A stretch of DNA of 46,767 nucleotides. It comes from Nocardiopsis kunsanensis DSM 44524 (lineage in GTDB: Bacteria > Actinomycetota > Actinomycetes > Streptosporangiales > Streptosporangiaceae). Below are positions 1-8,386 of the stretch, in pieces. Position 1 is the stretch's first letter. Each line of letters begins with the position of its first letter. A program made the position numbers and the translations under genes. Under the pieces are notes generated by a model that ran no database searches, had not been told where the DNA came from, and saw nothing but the letters and a program-made list of their open reading frames with translations. Where the stretch lies: assembly GCF_000340965.1 (NCBI RefSeq), contig NZ_ANAY01000043.1:1-46767 (forward strand). The letters are read 5' to 3'.

Positions 1-113
1 GATCGCTCGTGCCGTGCTCGTTCTTCAGCTCCGAGAAACAGGATGAAAAAGGCTCACTGGCACTGTCGTCGAAATTATCTCGCATGGCCTGGTGGCCAAG
101 CTCCCCCGTGTAT
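1..113 (-). pseudogene. Fragment of a third C-terminal tail, cut at an insertion element
   Basis: Read on the minus strand, this stretch is open from the IS edge to the window edge and encodes YTGELGHQAMRDNFDD followed by a divergent end. That matches the end of the giant protein's tail (FTAELGHQSMRDTFDA) and the tail at 10738-11376 (YASELGHQSMRDTFDD). It is therefore a third, different version of the same tail. It has no start: its upstream side abuts the terminal repeat of the IS at 114. Beyond the other IS end, one frame at about 1547-1575 reads GLGRVG, which resembles GFGQVP just upstream of the same site in the giant protein. This suggests, weakly, that the element interrupted the tail. 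The gene's end and any partner gene lie outside the window. Confidence 0.6.
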
Positions 114-145
114 CAACACCGCGTCTTTAGTGTGTTCGGGCTGGT
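114..145 (+). repeat. Left terminal inverted repeat of the IS4-family element
   Basis: These 32 bases match the reverse complement of 1515-1546 at 29 positions. The shared core is ACCGCGTCTTTAGTGT. The stop codon of the restored transposase frame (127-129) lies inside it. Confidence 0.85.
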
Positions 146-1501
146 GGCAGCTTGAGACAGTGGATGATGATGGTGTGGACGAAGGCGGCCGTCGCCGGCT
201 CGGTGTCCTTACGTGCCTTGAAACGGTGGTTGGCCCTACGCCGCTTGCGGGGCGCACTCCTTCCCGGTCTGGCCCGCACCCGAGACCGGGTGAGTTCAAC
301 GACCGCGCGTACCCGCATCCATGCCAGATCCTCAGCGGGAAAAAGCCGCGTCGGTCCAGGACACCGAGCGGCGAACCAAACTGGTAGCGGCCTTGAAACT
401 GACCGCGTCCCCGGGTGGGAGCCCAGCATCGAGCACCACATGGTCGACCACGTCGCTGATGCCCTGGTACAGGCACATCAGTCCCCAGAACTCAGCGAGC
501 ACGCCTTCTGGCGAAGTCGAGCGGAAGACGACTTCCGTACCCCCGCGCAGGTCGGTCTTGACCTCGTCGTAGATCGTCTCGCACGTCCAGCGTTGCCGGT
601 ACAGCGCCGGAAAGTCCTCGATCGGGTAGCGCACATGGTCGAGCAGGCTGGTGATCAGCGTGATCGTCTCCCCGACGCTCTCCTGGCCGATACGGATGTC
701 GGTGCTGGTCACCGAGTACTCGATGACCCGGACCGGGATCGAGCGTAGGCAGGGCTTGTTCAGATGGGCGATCCAGGACCCGTCGGGCAGGACGTGCTTG
801 ATTTTGAGCGGGAACTGGGCCCCGGCCCGCATGATGACCTGGGCACCGGTGGAGTGGATGTGCCCGAAGAGGTCGTAGCCGCAGAACCCGCGATCGCAGA
901 TGGCGACCTGCCCGGGGCCGAGTTGGTCGGTCCTCTTCAGGGCCAGGGCCTTCTCGGACTCGTTGTAGGCGCCAACGGTGGCCCCGATCAGGCGGCGGGT
1001 CGCGATCTCGCAGGCGGCGACGAACCGGGCCTGGGGCAAGGCCCCACCGGAGGGCCTGGTGAAATAGCCGCGGTTGGCGCCGGTGTCGGGCAGGTCGAGT
1101 GTGGCCCCGTCGATAGCGACCGGAGCCAGGCCCTGCCAGGTCGCACCTGTGCCGGGTTCGGCGACCGGCTCGATCGAGGAATGGAAGAGGTCTTCCATGA
1201 CCTGCCAGCCAATGCGTTTGCGGGCCTTGGTGATCGAGGAGGAGTTGGCCACCTCGCTCATCCACTCGGTGGCAGGACCTCGCCAGGAGGCCACCCGCAG
1301 CGCATCGGTCATCTGTTTGAGGACCTCCACATAGCCCGATCCGCGCCACAGCCACATCGCGATCGTGAAGTAGACCATCACGTCCGCTGGTAGCTCGCGC
1401 CTGCGCTGCTCACGCACTTCGTGCGCCCGGACCAGTTCATCGACCGTCTCCGGCGGAAACGAACCGGTCAGGATTCCCATCGACACCCGATCACTCAACA
1501 C
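127..1501 (-). pseudogene. IS4-family DDE transposase, frameshifted near its C-terminus
   Basis: The frame from 1501 encodes an IS4 N-terminal domain and then the catalytic domain. The first Asp is in VAIDGATLDLP and the second in CDRGFCGYDLFGH. The glutamate lies in the IS4 signature Y-x2-R-x3-E-x6-K (YRQRWTCETIYDEVK). This frame stops at 332 after SVSWTDAAFSR. A run of five A on the plus strand (340-344) sits just before the stop. With one base fewer, the frame continues as DAAFPAEDLAWMRV and then a basic segment (RKRRRANHRFKARKD), ending at 127. That is the usual IS4-type C-terminus. The gene therefore looks inactivated by one added base in a homopolymer. A sequencing error or +1 frameshifting cannot be excluded. 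Confidence 0.85.
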
Positions 1502-1514
1502 CAGACCAGGTTAG

Positions 1515-1546
1515 ACCCGCCCGAATACACTAAAGACGCGGTTTTG
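1515..1546 (-). repeat. Right terminal inverted repeat of the IS4-family element
   Basis: This is the partner of 114-145, with three mismatches in 32 bases. It lies 13 bp upstream of the transposase start and should also carry that gene's promoter region. Confidence 0.85.
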
Positions 1547-1585
1547 CAGCCAACCCGGCCGAGACCCAGATTCCGGAACCGTCCC

Positions 1586-2275
1586 TCAGTCGGGGAGTGG
1601 GCGACTCGGAGCCAACTCCTCAGGGTCGACTCCTTTTGAACGCAAGAAACGGTCTACCTTACGCGCCAATATCTCTACACGATCAATGCTTGACTCAATC
1701 CTGTAGTAAATATTCCTAAGCTTGCTTGCACTCCTTGTTGATTGAAATTTTTCAATCTCACGGATTTTTTCTTCACCTCGCAAGTTGAGCTTTAGTATAG
1801 TGAATCTGTTTATCTCGAACTCCTTTCTCTCGTGCCCCCCAAGAAACCCCAGGGCACCGGCTTCATCGTAGCGATCGAGAATTATATCACGACGCCTGGA
1901 TTCATAATCGGACAGGACTTTCTCTGCCGCCAACACCATAGCTTGCGCATGTGGCAATTTCCCCGCCTTGGGGTCTTGAATTTTTCTAATTGCGATTATT
2001 GTTATCAAACTCCAAGCGACCCACAATGCCACTAAAAATGGCCTTGGTCCTTTCTCTTCCGGCCTAAATTCAACAGGCAAAAATGGCACCGCCCCGCTGT
2101 CGAGAGCATAAGTCACCGAAAACCAAAATGCAATGACCAGAAAAAATATCACCGCGCTCCATGGCGTGCGATAATAGAATGGCCGCAGCAGGGATGGATT
2201 GCCAGTTTTGCTCACACTGCCCCATGAAATAAAAGGCACCCCCTTAAAGAAATTAATCATCACTATTTTTTTCAA
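1586..2275 (-). CDS. Two-helix membrane partner of the giant protein's tail (candidate immunity or anchor protein)
   Basis: The protein has at most 229 residues. Two membrane helices are visible, around residues 38-58 (PWSAVIFFLVIAFWFSVTY) and 82-100 (FLVALWVAWSLITIIAIRK). A charged, probably cytoplasmic C-terminal half follows with helix-forming, heptad-like stretches (REIEKFQSTRSASKLRNIYY). A homologue of the same length is encoded at 11378-12007 beside the second tail copy. The gene overlaps the 3' end of the giant gene, so translation is probably coupled. The start is uncertain: TTG 2275, ATG 2260, or GTG 2215, which aligns with the start of the homologue. The DNA is clearly richer in A+T than the flanks, which suggests horizontal origin together with the tail. 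I know no named family. An immunity protein, a membrane anchor or a chaperone for the tail are all possible; co-occurrence alone does not decide. Confidence 0.75.
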   Translation of the reverse strand: MKKIVMINFFKGVPFISWGSVSKTGNPSLLRPFYYRTPWSAVIFFLVIAFWFSVTYALDSGAVPFLPVEFRPEEKGPRPFLVALWVAWSLITIIAIRKIQDPKAGKLPHAQAMVLAAEKVLSDYESRRRDIILDRYDEAGALGFLGGHERKEFEINRFTILKLNLRGEEKIREIEKFQSTRSASKLRNIYYRIESSIDRVEILARKVDRFLRSKGVDPEELAPSRPLPD

Positions 2276-5200
2276 TTTCCTCAGGAGTCTCGTCCGTTTC
2301 TTCTGTCAAGTCATCCCATCCAGCATCAAATGTATCTCGCATGGACTGATGCCCCAGTTCCGCTGTAAATCTCCATGGAACCTGCCCGAAGCCTGCTTCT
2401 GGAAGGAATCTTGTTCTCACGTACACGTGTTCACTCGCCCCCTTCGGTGCAGCTGTCAGGATCTGAGCAAGGCCATTCTGAAGTTGCCCTTCTCCCAGGA
2501 AGTCCGGTCCTTCTTCATCGCTTGCTAGCCACCGAATTCCATGAAGGCCCATTCCACCAATAACATTTGCCCCAGCCTTTCCCATTTCAAGAACGACGTC
2601 CTTCATCACCCCCTCCAGCAAGTCGTGGCTCTTCTCTCTGACCTTCTCCATGGCTTCAGTGTCGCCGGTTCTTCGGGCTTCGCGCCAGTCCGCCCACAAC
2701 TGCTCCACCCTGTCGGGTGTTCGTTCCGTGGTCGACATCGTCGCCTCGCGCCGATCGGTCACCTCTCGTAGGTTCCCGTCCTGGCTCAACCGGATCTGGC
2801 CCTCAGCCGGCACACGGTTGTTGTCCGTGCTCACCTGGCCATTGGCGTCGATGCCCATGCCCCAGCTCTCGGCGACCCCGTTCTCGGACCCACCCTTGGG
2901 TTTGACCACGAGGCTCTCCACCGCACCGTCCTGGTGGATACGCGTGTCCTGGCGCCCCCGGGGGCCGTCCGCACCCGGCACCGTCCGGATGTCCACGTCC
3001 CCCTTCGCGCCCTCCTTGATCGTGGTCGTGGGCTCGCCCGGCCCCGGCCTGAGCGTGGTGAAGGGGACCCCGTTGCGGTTGACGTCCACCTGGTCCGAAC
3101 CGCGGTTGACCCGGATCCGCCCGTCACCACCGACACGGACCTCGACATCACCCGCTCGGAACCACTGGCCGTCTGCGACGGGCTGAGCGCGATTGCCGCC
3201 ATCGCCGGAGCGGTTGCCGGCCGGCTGCTCGAAGACGGTCTGCCCGTCCTCCTTGACCCGCACCGTGCCATCGGCGTCCCGTGTGACCTCGATACCGCTG
3301 TCGCCGCCTGGACGGATGGTCAGGTCCCGCCTGCCGTTATCCTGCCTGTTCCCGGACCGTTCCGCAGAACCGTCGGGGGTGCGTTCGAGGCGGAACGAAT
3401 CGGTCTCCACCACCGTCCCGCCATCGTCGCCCCTGGTGACTGCCACACCTTGGTCGACCAGCTCGACCTTGGTGCCGTTGTCATCGCGAGTAGCACGGAA
3501 ACTGTCGTGGCTGACCTCGCTCCGGTTACCGGCACTGTCCCGCCTCATGGTCGGGGCATCGACCGTGGCGCTGGACCCGCGCGGCCGATAGACCTGCTCG
3601 ACCGTGCTGGTGTCCCCCTCCCGCGACAAGCTCGGGTGGGTCCCCCTCGCGTTGGGGTCGTTCACCCCGCCACCGGACTGGTTGATCGGCCCGTTGGCGT
3701 CGAAGCTGTGCTGGTTGCCGTCCTGGGTCATGTTCAGAACACCGCCGCCGCCGTGCACGACGTTGCTGTCCGGGTCGGAGGAGTTCTGGACGGTGGTCTG
3801 CCCGTCCCGCGCGCTCAGGTTCGCGCCGTTCCAGTCGGCCTCGGCCCCCTCCGGGCTCACTCGGACGCCGTCCCCGCCCTCGGGTCCGACAGTGACATTA
3901 CCGTCGGCATGGTGCACAGGCTGGCCATCAGTCCTGTGATTGACCTGGATGCTCTCCGGATCCCCGCTACCGTCGAAGGTGACCCTCTGGCTGCGGGAGT
4001 CCCCGCCGGGCCGTACAACGCTCCCGCTCTCGCGGAGGTCGATACCGGCACCACTGTCGGGATTCTCGACCCGTGCGCCGTCCCGGTAAGGACTGAACTC
4101 GGTGCCCGTGGTCGAGTCGGAGACCACCGTTTCGTTCTTCGGGGAGGTCTGAAGGTTCAGTTCGGCGCCTTCACCCTGGACCCGGGCGCTCGTGTTGCCG
4201 TTGGCGTCCACAGCCGCCAGGCTGCCCTTGTCGCTGCCCAGCCCATAAGCCCCGTCACTGCGCGCCTGCGCGCTCCACGACGGACCGCCGTCGAGCGAGT
4301 CCGGTCCTCCGGAGACGGCACTGTTGCCATCTCCCACCCGGACCTGGTTCCCGTCACCGGTGTGCAGGTCGACGGATCCGCCGTCGTACACGCGCACCTC
4401 ACCTCCGGAGGCGGAGTGGTTGACCGTCGAGCCGTCGGAGAACGGGGCAGAGCCGCTGCCCCCGCTGTGGTGCGCGGCCACCGAACCATCACCGGCGTCG
4501 GTCGTACGGGCGTTGTTGTACCCGTCGACGGTCGAGACCAGGTTCTGGTCCGAGACGGAAGATCCCTCCCGGGAGCTCTGGACATCGATACCGTCACTGG
4601 TCCGCCCGGAGACAGTGCCATCGCCATGGCTCACCACTTGATCGCCACCGGAGCCCATGGTGGTCGTTCCACCCTCCTGGGTGACCGTAAGACGGTTCCC
4701 CGCAGCATCAGCCGGAGAGCCGATCGAGCTACCGCCGTTACCGGTGGGTGTAACGCTCCAACCGTCGGCGGTACGCACTTCCCCTCGGTTCCCGGGACTG
4801 ACACGGGTCCCGTCCGGAGCCGTGTGTGTGGGCGTCCCTGTGCGCGGTGACGGCAGGAGCGCGGGCACCGCGAGAGCCGAGGCGCTCTCCAGAGGAACAC
4901 CGTCGGGATCGTAGGACCAGGTCCCGCCCTCGCCGTCGGGGATGTCCAAACTTCCGTCGGGGTTCCTGATGAAGTCGGGATGGTTCACGCTGCCGTCCGG
5001 TGCCACTCGCGTGCCTCCGGCCGTGACAAGGCCTTCGTTGTTCCGTGCCACCTGAGAACCGGTGCTCTCATGGGTCAGCGTGGTGCCGGTGCCGTCGACG
5101 ACCGCAGATGTGCCGTTGGCATGCCCCTCGACAGCGCCCCTGTCGTCGGCCCGGAAGGAGGTGGGGTTGTCCGAGGCACTGTTGACGACCTCGACCTCGC

Positions 5201-8102
5201 CGTTACCGGCCCGGCCGGAGCCACCGCTCCCCGATACAGCTTCTACCTGCCCTTCTTGGGGACGCGTGGTGTGCTGCGTCCCCTCGAAGGAACGGGTCGT
5301 GGTCCCGTCCGTGCGGATCTCGGTGGTGCGTTGATTGGTCACGTCCCGGACGGTGGTGGGTCCGTCTCCGTTGGAGAGGTTCGCCGAATCACCGTCCCTG
5401 GAGGTCACGGTCGTGTTCTCGCCCCCGTTGGGACGGATCCTCGTGGGAGAACCGTCCGCCGCGGGCTGGTCGACCCGAACGTCCCCGCCACTCAGCTCCG
5501 TCCCTTCGGGGGTTCGGTGGGCCTCGACAATGTTTCCGTCACGCGTGGTGTGGATGAGAGAGCCGTCAGTGCCGTTGTACGAGGGACCCTGGCTACCGTC
5601 GGTGTTGGTCAGGTCGAAACCGCCGTCACCGTCACGACGGACCGTGATCTGACCCGCATCGTTGGAGACCTCCATCGTCTCCCGGTCAGCACGGACCCGA
5701 GGGTCACCACCGTCACCAGGGTTTGCGATGTTGGCCTGGCCCTGACGGGGCATCTCGGCGGAGAACCCGTCGGTGCTGTACCGAGGAACAGGGGAGTCCG
5801 GGTTGCTCCGGTCGAACCCGATCTCACCGAACTCGCCTCGGCTCGTGGTGCCGTCGGAGGTGACCTCACTCGTCGTGGTGGACACTTCGTCCACGACGAC
5901 ACGGTTCTCCCGACCATCGGTAACGCTGTTGTCCCCTTGCCCATCACCGATGGGTCGTCTGGTCGGCGGTCCGTCCGGGGTGACCACGCTGCTGCTGTTG
6001 CCGTCGCTGGTGACCTCGAACCCGGTACCGCTGTTGACGTCACCGGCGCTGAGGGTCGCATCCACCATGTTGCCGTCCGCGTCGAGGCGGCTGGTGGCGT
6101 TCGCACCCGATCCGGTGTCGGTGGACAGGCTCTGGGTGGGCTGGGTGCGCACCCCGGCCTCCGCGCCCTCGCTCTGGTCGTTCTGGCTCTGGTCGGTGGG
6201 AGCGTTTCCGTCGGAGGCGCGGTCGCCGGCGGACTGTTCCGTATTCTGGCTGCCAGAGTTCACCCCGTCCGTGTTCTGGGTATCGGGGTTCTGGGGCGGC
6301 CCCGCGTCTGGTCCCGTCTCCGTACCGGATCGATCGCCCGTGTCCGTGCCCGAAGACTCCTCACCGTTGAACGAGGATGTGTCGTCCCCACCGACCGGCT
6401 CGGTGCTCTCCGCTCCGACGGCCTCCGTGGATTCGGTGTGGGGCACCGACTCGGTGTTTTCCATACCGACCGAAGCCGTGGGCTCGGTACCGGACGTGGG
6501 CTCCGTGCCGGAGGAATCCGTGCTCTCTGTCCCGGACAGATCCCCGGTATTCGACTCGGTGGTGTTCACAGCCTCTGTCGTGCTCGGCGGGTTGTGCGAG
6601 CTCTCGCCCCCGCCCGCAACCGGATCGACGCCCTCCTGAGGAGAAGCCGTCGACGTGGTGGTCCCGCTGTCCCCGGACGAGGAGAAGTCGGTTGCCCCCA
6701 CGTTGTCTCCACCGGACGCACTCGAAGATCCGGTGTCCCCCGAACCGAGGGGCTCGATCGTGGTGCTCGTGCCGTCCGTTCCCTCGACCGTGGCGGGCCC
6801 GTCCGAGGGGAAGCTCGATTCCACCCCGCCGACGCTGCCATCGGCAGGATCCACGTTGGTGACATCGGGTGAAGCGTCGTTGGCCCCGAGGGGGTTGCTG
6901 TTGACGGCGTCCGAGCCGAGCAGCGCCGAACCGTCGCTCTGGAAAGCGGCTTGGAAACCACCGTGGCTGTGTGCGGCACCGACTGCGCCTCCCGGGGCGC
7001 CGGTGGCGAAGCCTCCTACAACAGCGTTCACCCAGTCGACCTCACCCTTGTCGGTGTACTCGATGGTCGCGCCTGCCGCTGTGCTGAGAGTTCCTTCCCG
7101 GAGGCTGCTCGCAGCGACGTCCAATGCGAGGCTCTGCTTCGGGCTGTTGTTGAATGTGCCGTTGTTGATCGACTGCCGGATCTCGCGCCCCCGGTTGAGG
7201 GTGCTGCTGACGCTGGTTCCCAGCGGGCTGTTGCGGATGGAGTTGGCTGCACTGCGCAGACCGCCACTGATCGGGCCGCGGTTCGCAGTGAGGAATCTTC
7301 CACCCCGGCCCAGGGCCCCGCCGGCACGGACAAAGGCCGCACCGGGGACGACACCGAGAACATCCAAACCGAGAGTGGCGATGGATTGGATGTTGAACCC
7401 GAGTTTGTCCTGGCGGTGCAGACTCGTCGCGCTGACCAAGAGCGCAATGATGCCGAGGGCGATACCGAGACCGGGGATGAAGATGGCCGCGATACCGGCG
7501 ACCACCATCAGGGCCGCATAGACGAGGGGGTTCTCCTCCGTCCACTCCACGACCTTGTTCCACAGGTCCCAGGCCTTGTCCCAGCCGTTGCGCATGAGCT
7601 CGTCGAGCGCGTTGACCGCGGTGTCGACGTCGCCGGACATGGTGGAGAGGACCGTGTTGAGCCGGGTGACGTAGGTCTCCCGGTCGTCGTCCCAGTCGTC
7701 CTTGTCCTCCAACGCCTCGTAGGCCGCCTGAGCCTCGGTCAGAACGCTGTAGCTGTCCCGCCGGGCGGTCTCCAACGCCTCGCCCCAGGCCTCGAAGGCG
7801 TCGGCGGCTCCTTGGAAGGTCTCCTTCGCGTCCTCCAACAGCCCCGGGAGCTTGCCGACGAGTTCCTGGAGCGCCTCGGCCACCTCACCTTCACCGATCT
7901 CCCCGGCCTTGACGGAGCGCAGGTCCACCGCTGCTTCCCCGCAAGCCTCCGCCAGTGTCGAGTACCTGTTCTTCAACAGGATCTGGGACACAGGCCCCCA
8001 CGGAACGGGGTCCTGTTCACCGTTGGAGGTCGAACCTCCCTCGGGATCGTTGCAGTGGGGGACGAGGATGTCCCAACGCCCGCTTCTGGGGGAATCGGAC
8101 AC
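2253..8102 (-). CDS. Giant WXG/LXG-like protein with Asp-Gly repeats and an exchangeable C-terminal tail
   Basis: This 1949-residue protein starts at GTG 8102, behind AGGAAGAG with a 7-base gap; an ATG at 8204 in the same frame lacks such a site. Residues about 40-190 are helical and polar, with Trp-containing helices resembling WXG100/LXG or type VII secretion-signal regions. Residues 192-226 form a hydrophobic hairpin (YAALMVVAGIAAIFIPGLGIA). Roughly 400-660 is a Ser/Thr/Glu/Gly linker with repeated TEST/TEP units. After that come more than 1000 residues of short, irregular Asp-Gly repeats rich in Thr, Ser, Asn and Val, with almost no Cys, probably a beta-rich fibre or solenoid. The last 131 residues form a separate domain encoded by A+T-richer DNA and containing ELGHQSMRDTFD. 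There is no cleavable signal peptide. By analogy it is a secreted or surface polymorphic-toxin-like effector; I recognise no catalytic motif in the tail. Confidence 0.85.
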   Translation of the reverse strand: MSDSPRSGRWDILVPHCNDPEGGSTSNGEQDPVPWGPVSQILLKNRYSTLAEACGEAAVDLRSVKAGEIGEGEVAEALQELVGKLPGLLEDAKETFQGAADAFEAWGEALETARRDSYSVLTEAQAAYEALEDKDDWDDDRETYVTRLNTVLSTMSGDVDTAVNALDELMRNGWDKAWDLWNKVVEWTEENPLVYAALMVVAGIAAIFIPGLGIALGIIALLVSATSLHRQDKLGFNIQSIATLGLDVLGVVPGAAFVRAGGALGRGGRFLTANRGPISGGLRSAANSIRNSPLGTSVSSTLNRGREIRQSINNGTFNNSPKQSLALDVAASSLREGTLSTAAGATIEYTDKGEVDWVNAVVGGFATGAPGGAVGAAHSHGGFQAAFQSDGSALLGSDAVNSNPLGANDASPDVTNVDPADGSVGGVESSFPSDGPATVEGTDGTSTTIEPLGSGDTGSSSASGGDNVGATDFSSSGDSGTTTSTASPQEGVDPVAGGGESSHNPPSTTEAVNTTESNTGDLSGTESTDSSGTEPTSGTEPTASVGMENTESVPHTESTEAVGAESTEPVGGDDTSSFNGEESSGTDTGDRSGTETGPDAGPPQNPDTQNTDGVNSGSQNTEQSAGDRASDGNAPTDQSQNDQSEGAEAGVRTQPTQSLSTDTGSGANATSRLDADGNMVDATLSAGDVNSGTGFEVTSDGNSSSVVTPDGPPTRRPIGDGQGDNSVTDGRENRVVVDEVSTTTSEVTSDGTTSRGEFGEIGFDRSNPDSPVPRYSTDGFSAEMPRQGQANIANPGDGGDPRVRADRETMEVSNDAGQITVRRDGDGGFDLTNTDGSQGPSYNGTDGSLIHTTRDGNIVEAHRTPEGTELSGGDVRVDQPAADGSPTRIRPNGGENTTVTSRDGDSANLSNGDGPTTVRDVTNQRTTEIRTDGTTTRSFEGTQHTTRPQEGQVEAVSGSGGSGRAGNGEVEVVNSASDNPTSFRADDRGAVEGHANGTSAVVDGTGTTLTHESTGSQVARNNEGLVTAGGTRVAPDGSVNHPDFIRNPDGSLDIPDGEGGTWSYDPDGVPLESASALAVPALLPSPRTGTPTHTAPDGTRVSPGNRGEVRTADGWSVTPTGNGGSSIGSPADAAGNRLTVTQEGGTTTMGSGGDQVVSHGDGTVSGRTSDGIDVQSSREGSSVSDQNLVSTVDGYNNARTTDAGDGSVAAHHSGGSGSAPFSDGSTVNHSASGGEVRVYDGGSVDLHTGDGNQVRVGDGNSAVSGGPDSLDGGPSWSAQARSDGAYGLGSDKGSLAAVDANGNTSARVQGEGAELNLQTSPKNETVVSDSTTGTEFSPYRDGARVENPDSGAGIDLRESGSVVRPGGDSRSQRVTFDGSGDPESIQVNHRTDGQPVHHADGNVTVGPEGGDGVRVSPEGAEADWNGANLSARDGQTTVQNSSDPDSNVVHGGGGVLNMTQDGNQHSFDANGPINQSGGGVNDPNARGTHPSLSREGDTSTVEQVYRPRGSSATVDAPTMRRDSAGNRSEVSHDSFRATRDDNGTKVELVDQGVAVTRGDDGGTVVETDSFRLERTPDGSAERSGNRQDNGRRDLTIRPGGDSGIEVTRDADGTVRVKEDGQTVFEQPAGNRSGDGGNRAQPVADGQWFRAGDVEVRVGGDGRIRVNRGSDQVDVNRNGVPFTTLRPGPGEPTTTIKEGAKGDVDIRTVPGADGPRGRQDTRIHQDGAVESLVVKPKGGSENGVAESWGMGIDANGQVSTDNNRVPAEGQIRLSQDGNLREVTDRREATMSTTERTPDRVEQLWADWREARRTGDTEAMEKVREKSHDLLEGVMKDVVLEMGKAGANVIGGMGLHGIRWLASDEEGPDFLGEGQLQNGLAQILTAAPKGASEHVYVRTRFLPEAGFGQVPWRFTAELGHQSMRDTFDAGWDDLTEETDETPEEIEKNSDD
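2649..2864 (-). repeat. 216-bp inverted repeat, copy A (inside the giant gene)
   Basis: The minus strand here matches the plus strand at 10732-10947 with about 18 mismatches by hand count, most of them in one 30-base block. Identity collapses at 2648, exactly where the codons after TEAM begin and the DNA becomes A+T-richer. The two copies are in opposite orientation, about 7.9 kb apart. Confidence 0.9.
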
Positions 8103-8386
8103 GGCTGTGCTCTTCCTGGTCTGGACATCTGCGGCGCCGGAGCCCTGAGTGGCCCGGCGCGCACGGGGGGCAATCGGCTGGGGGAGGGAGCCGAGGGGCA
8201 GCACCTTTTTACCCGAGGTGCACCATGGACGTCAGTCCGAGGTGTTACCGAACAAAGTCGATTGAGTGCCCATCTGTTATTGATGCACGGATCGTGGGCT
8301 ATGTTCCTTAATCTTGGATGGCGGTCTCACGGGTGCGCTGTCACCTGCAGTCCACGAACCAACACTCACGAGTCCGGGGAGGGCCG
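8103..8386. promoter_or_regulatory. Divergent intergenic region between the giant gene and the LysM-like gene
   Basis: This 284-bp region must carry the promoters of both divergent genes. It contains a short hairpin (8201-8221, arms GCACCT and AGGTGC around a T-rich loop) and an A+T-richer stretch around 8235-8315. I cannot assign -10 and -35 boxes with confidence. No gene is evident. Confidence 0.5.

Larger units (their letters stand above)
114..1546 (-). mobile_element. IS4-family insertion sequence
   Basis: This 1.43-kb element is bounded by 32-bp terminal inverted repeats (114-145 and 1515-1546) that differ at three positions. It contains one IS4-type DDE transposase gene filling almost the whole length; the reconstructed stop codon lies inside the left repeat. 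I see no target-site duplication in the bases next to the repeats. That fits either an older insertion or a rearrangement after insertion. The element separates the tail fragment at 1-113 from the partner gene ending at 1586. The exact ends could be off by a few bases. Confidence 0.85.

Noticed and set aside
340..344. Programmed frameshifting in the transposase
   Set aside because: The shift needed is +1 (or loss of a base), without a classic slippery heptamer, so mutation or read error is simpler.
2934..4850. Long open frame on the plus strand opposite the giant gene, with similar ones at 4980-6872 and 6951-8756
   Set aside because: They mirror the codon bias of the minus-strand gene, have Arg/Val/Gly-rich meaningless products and no ribosome sites.
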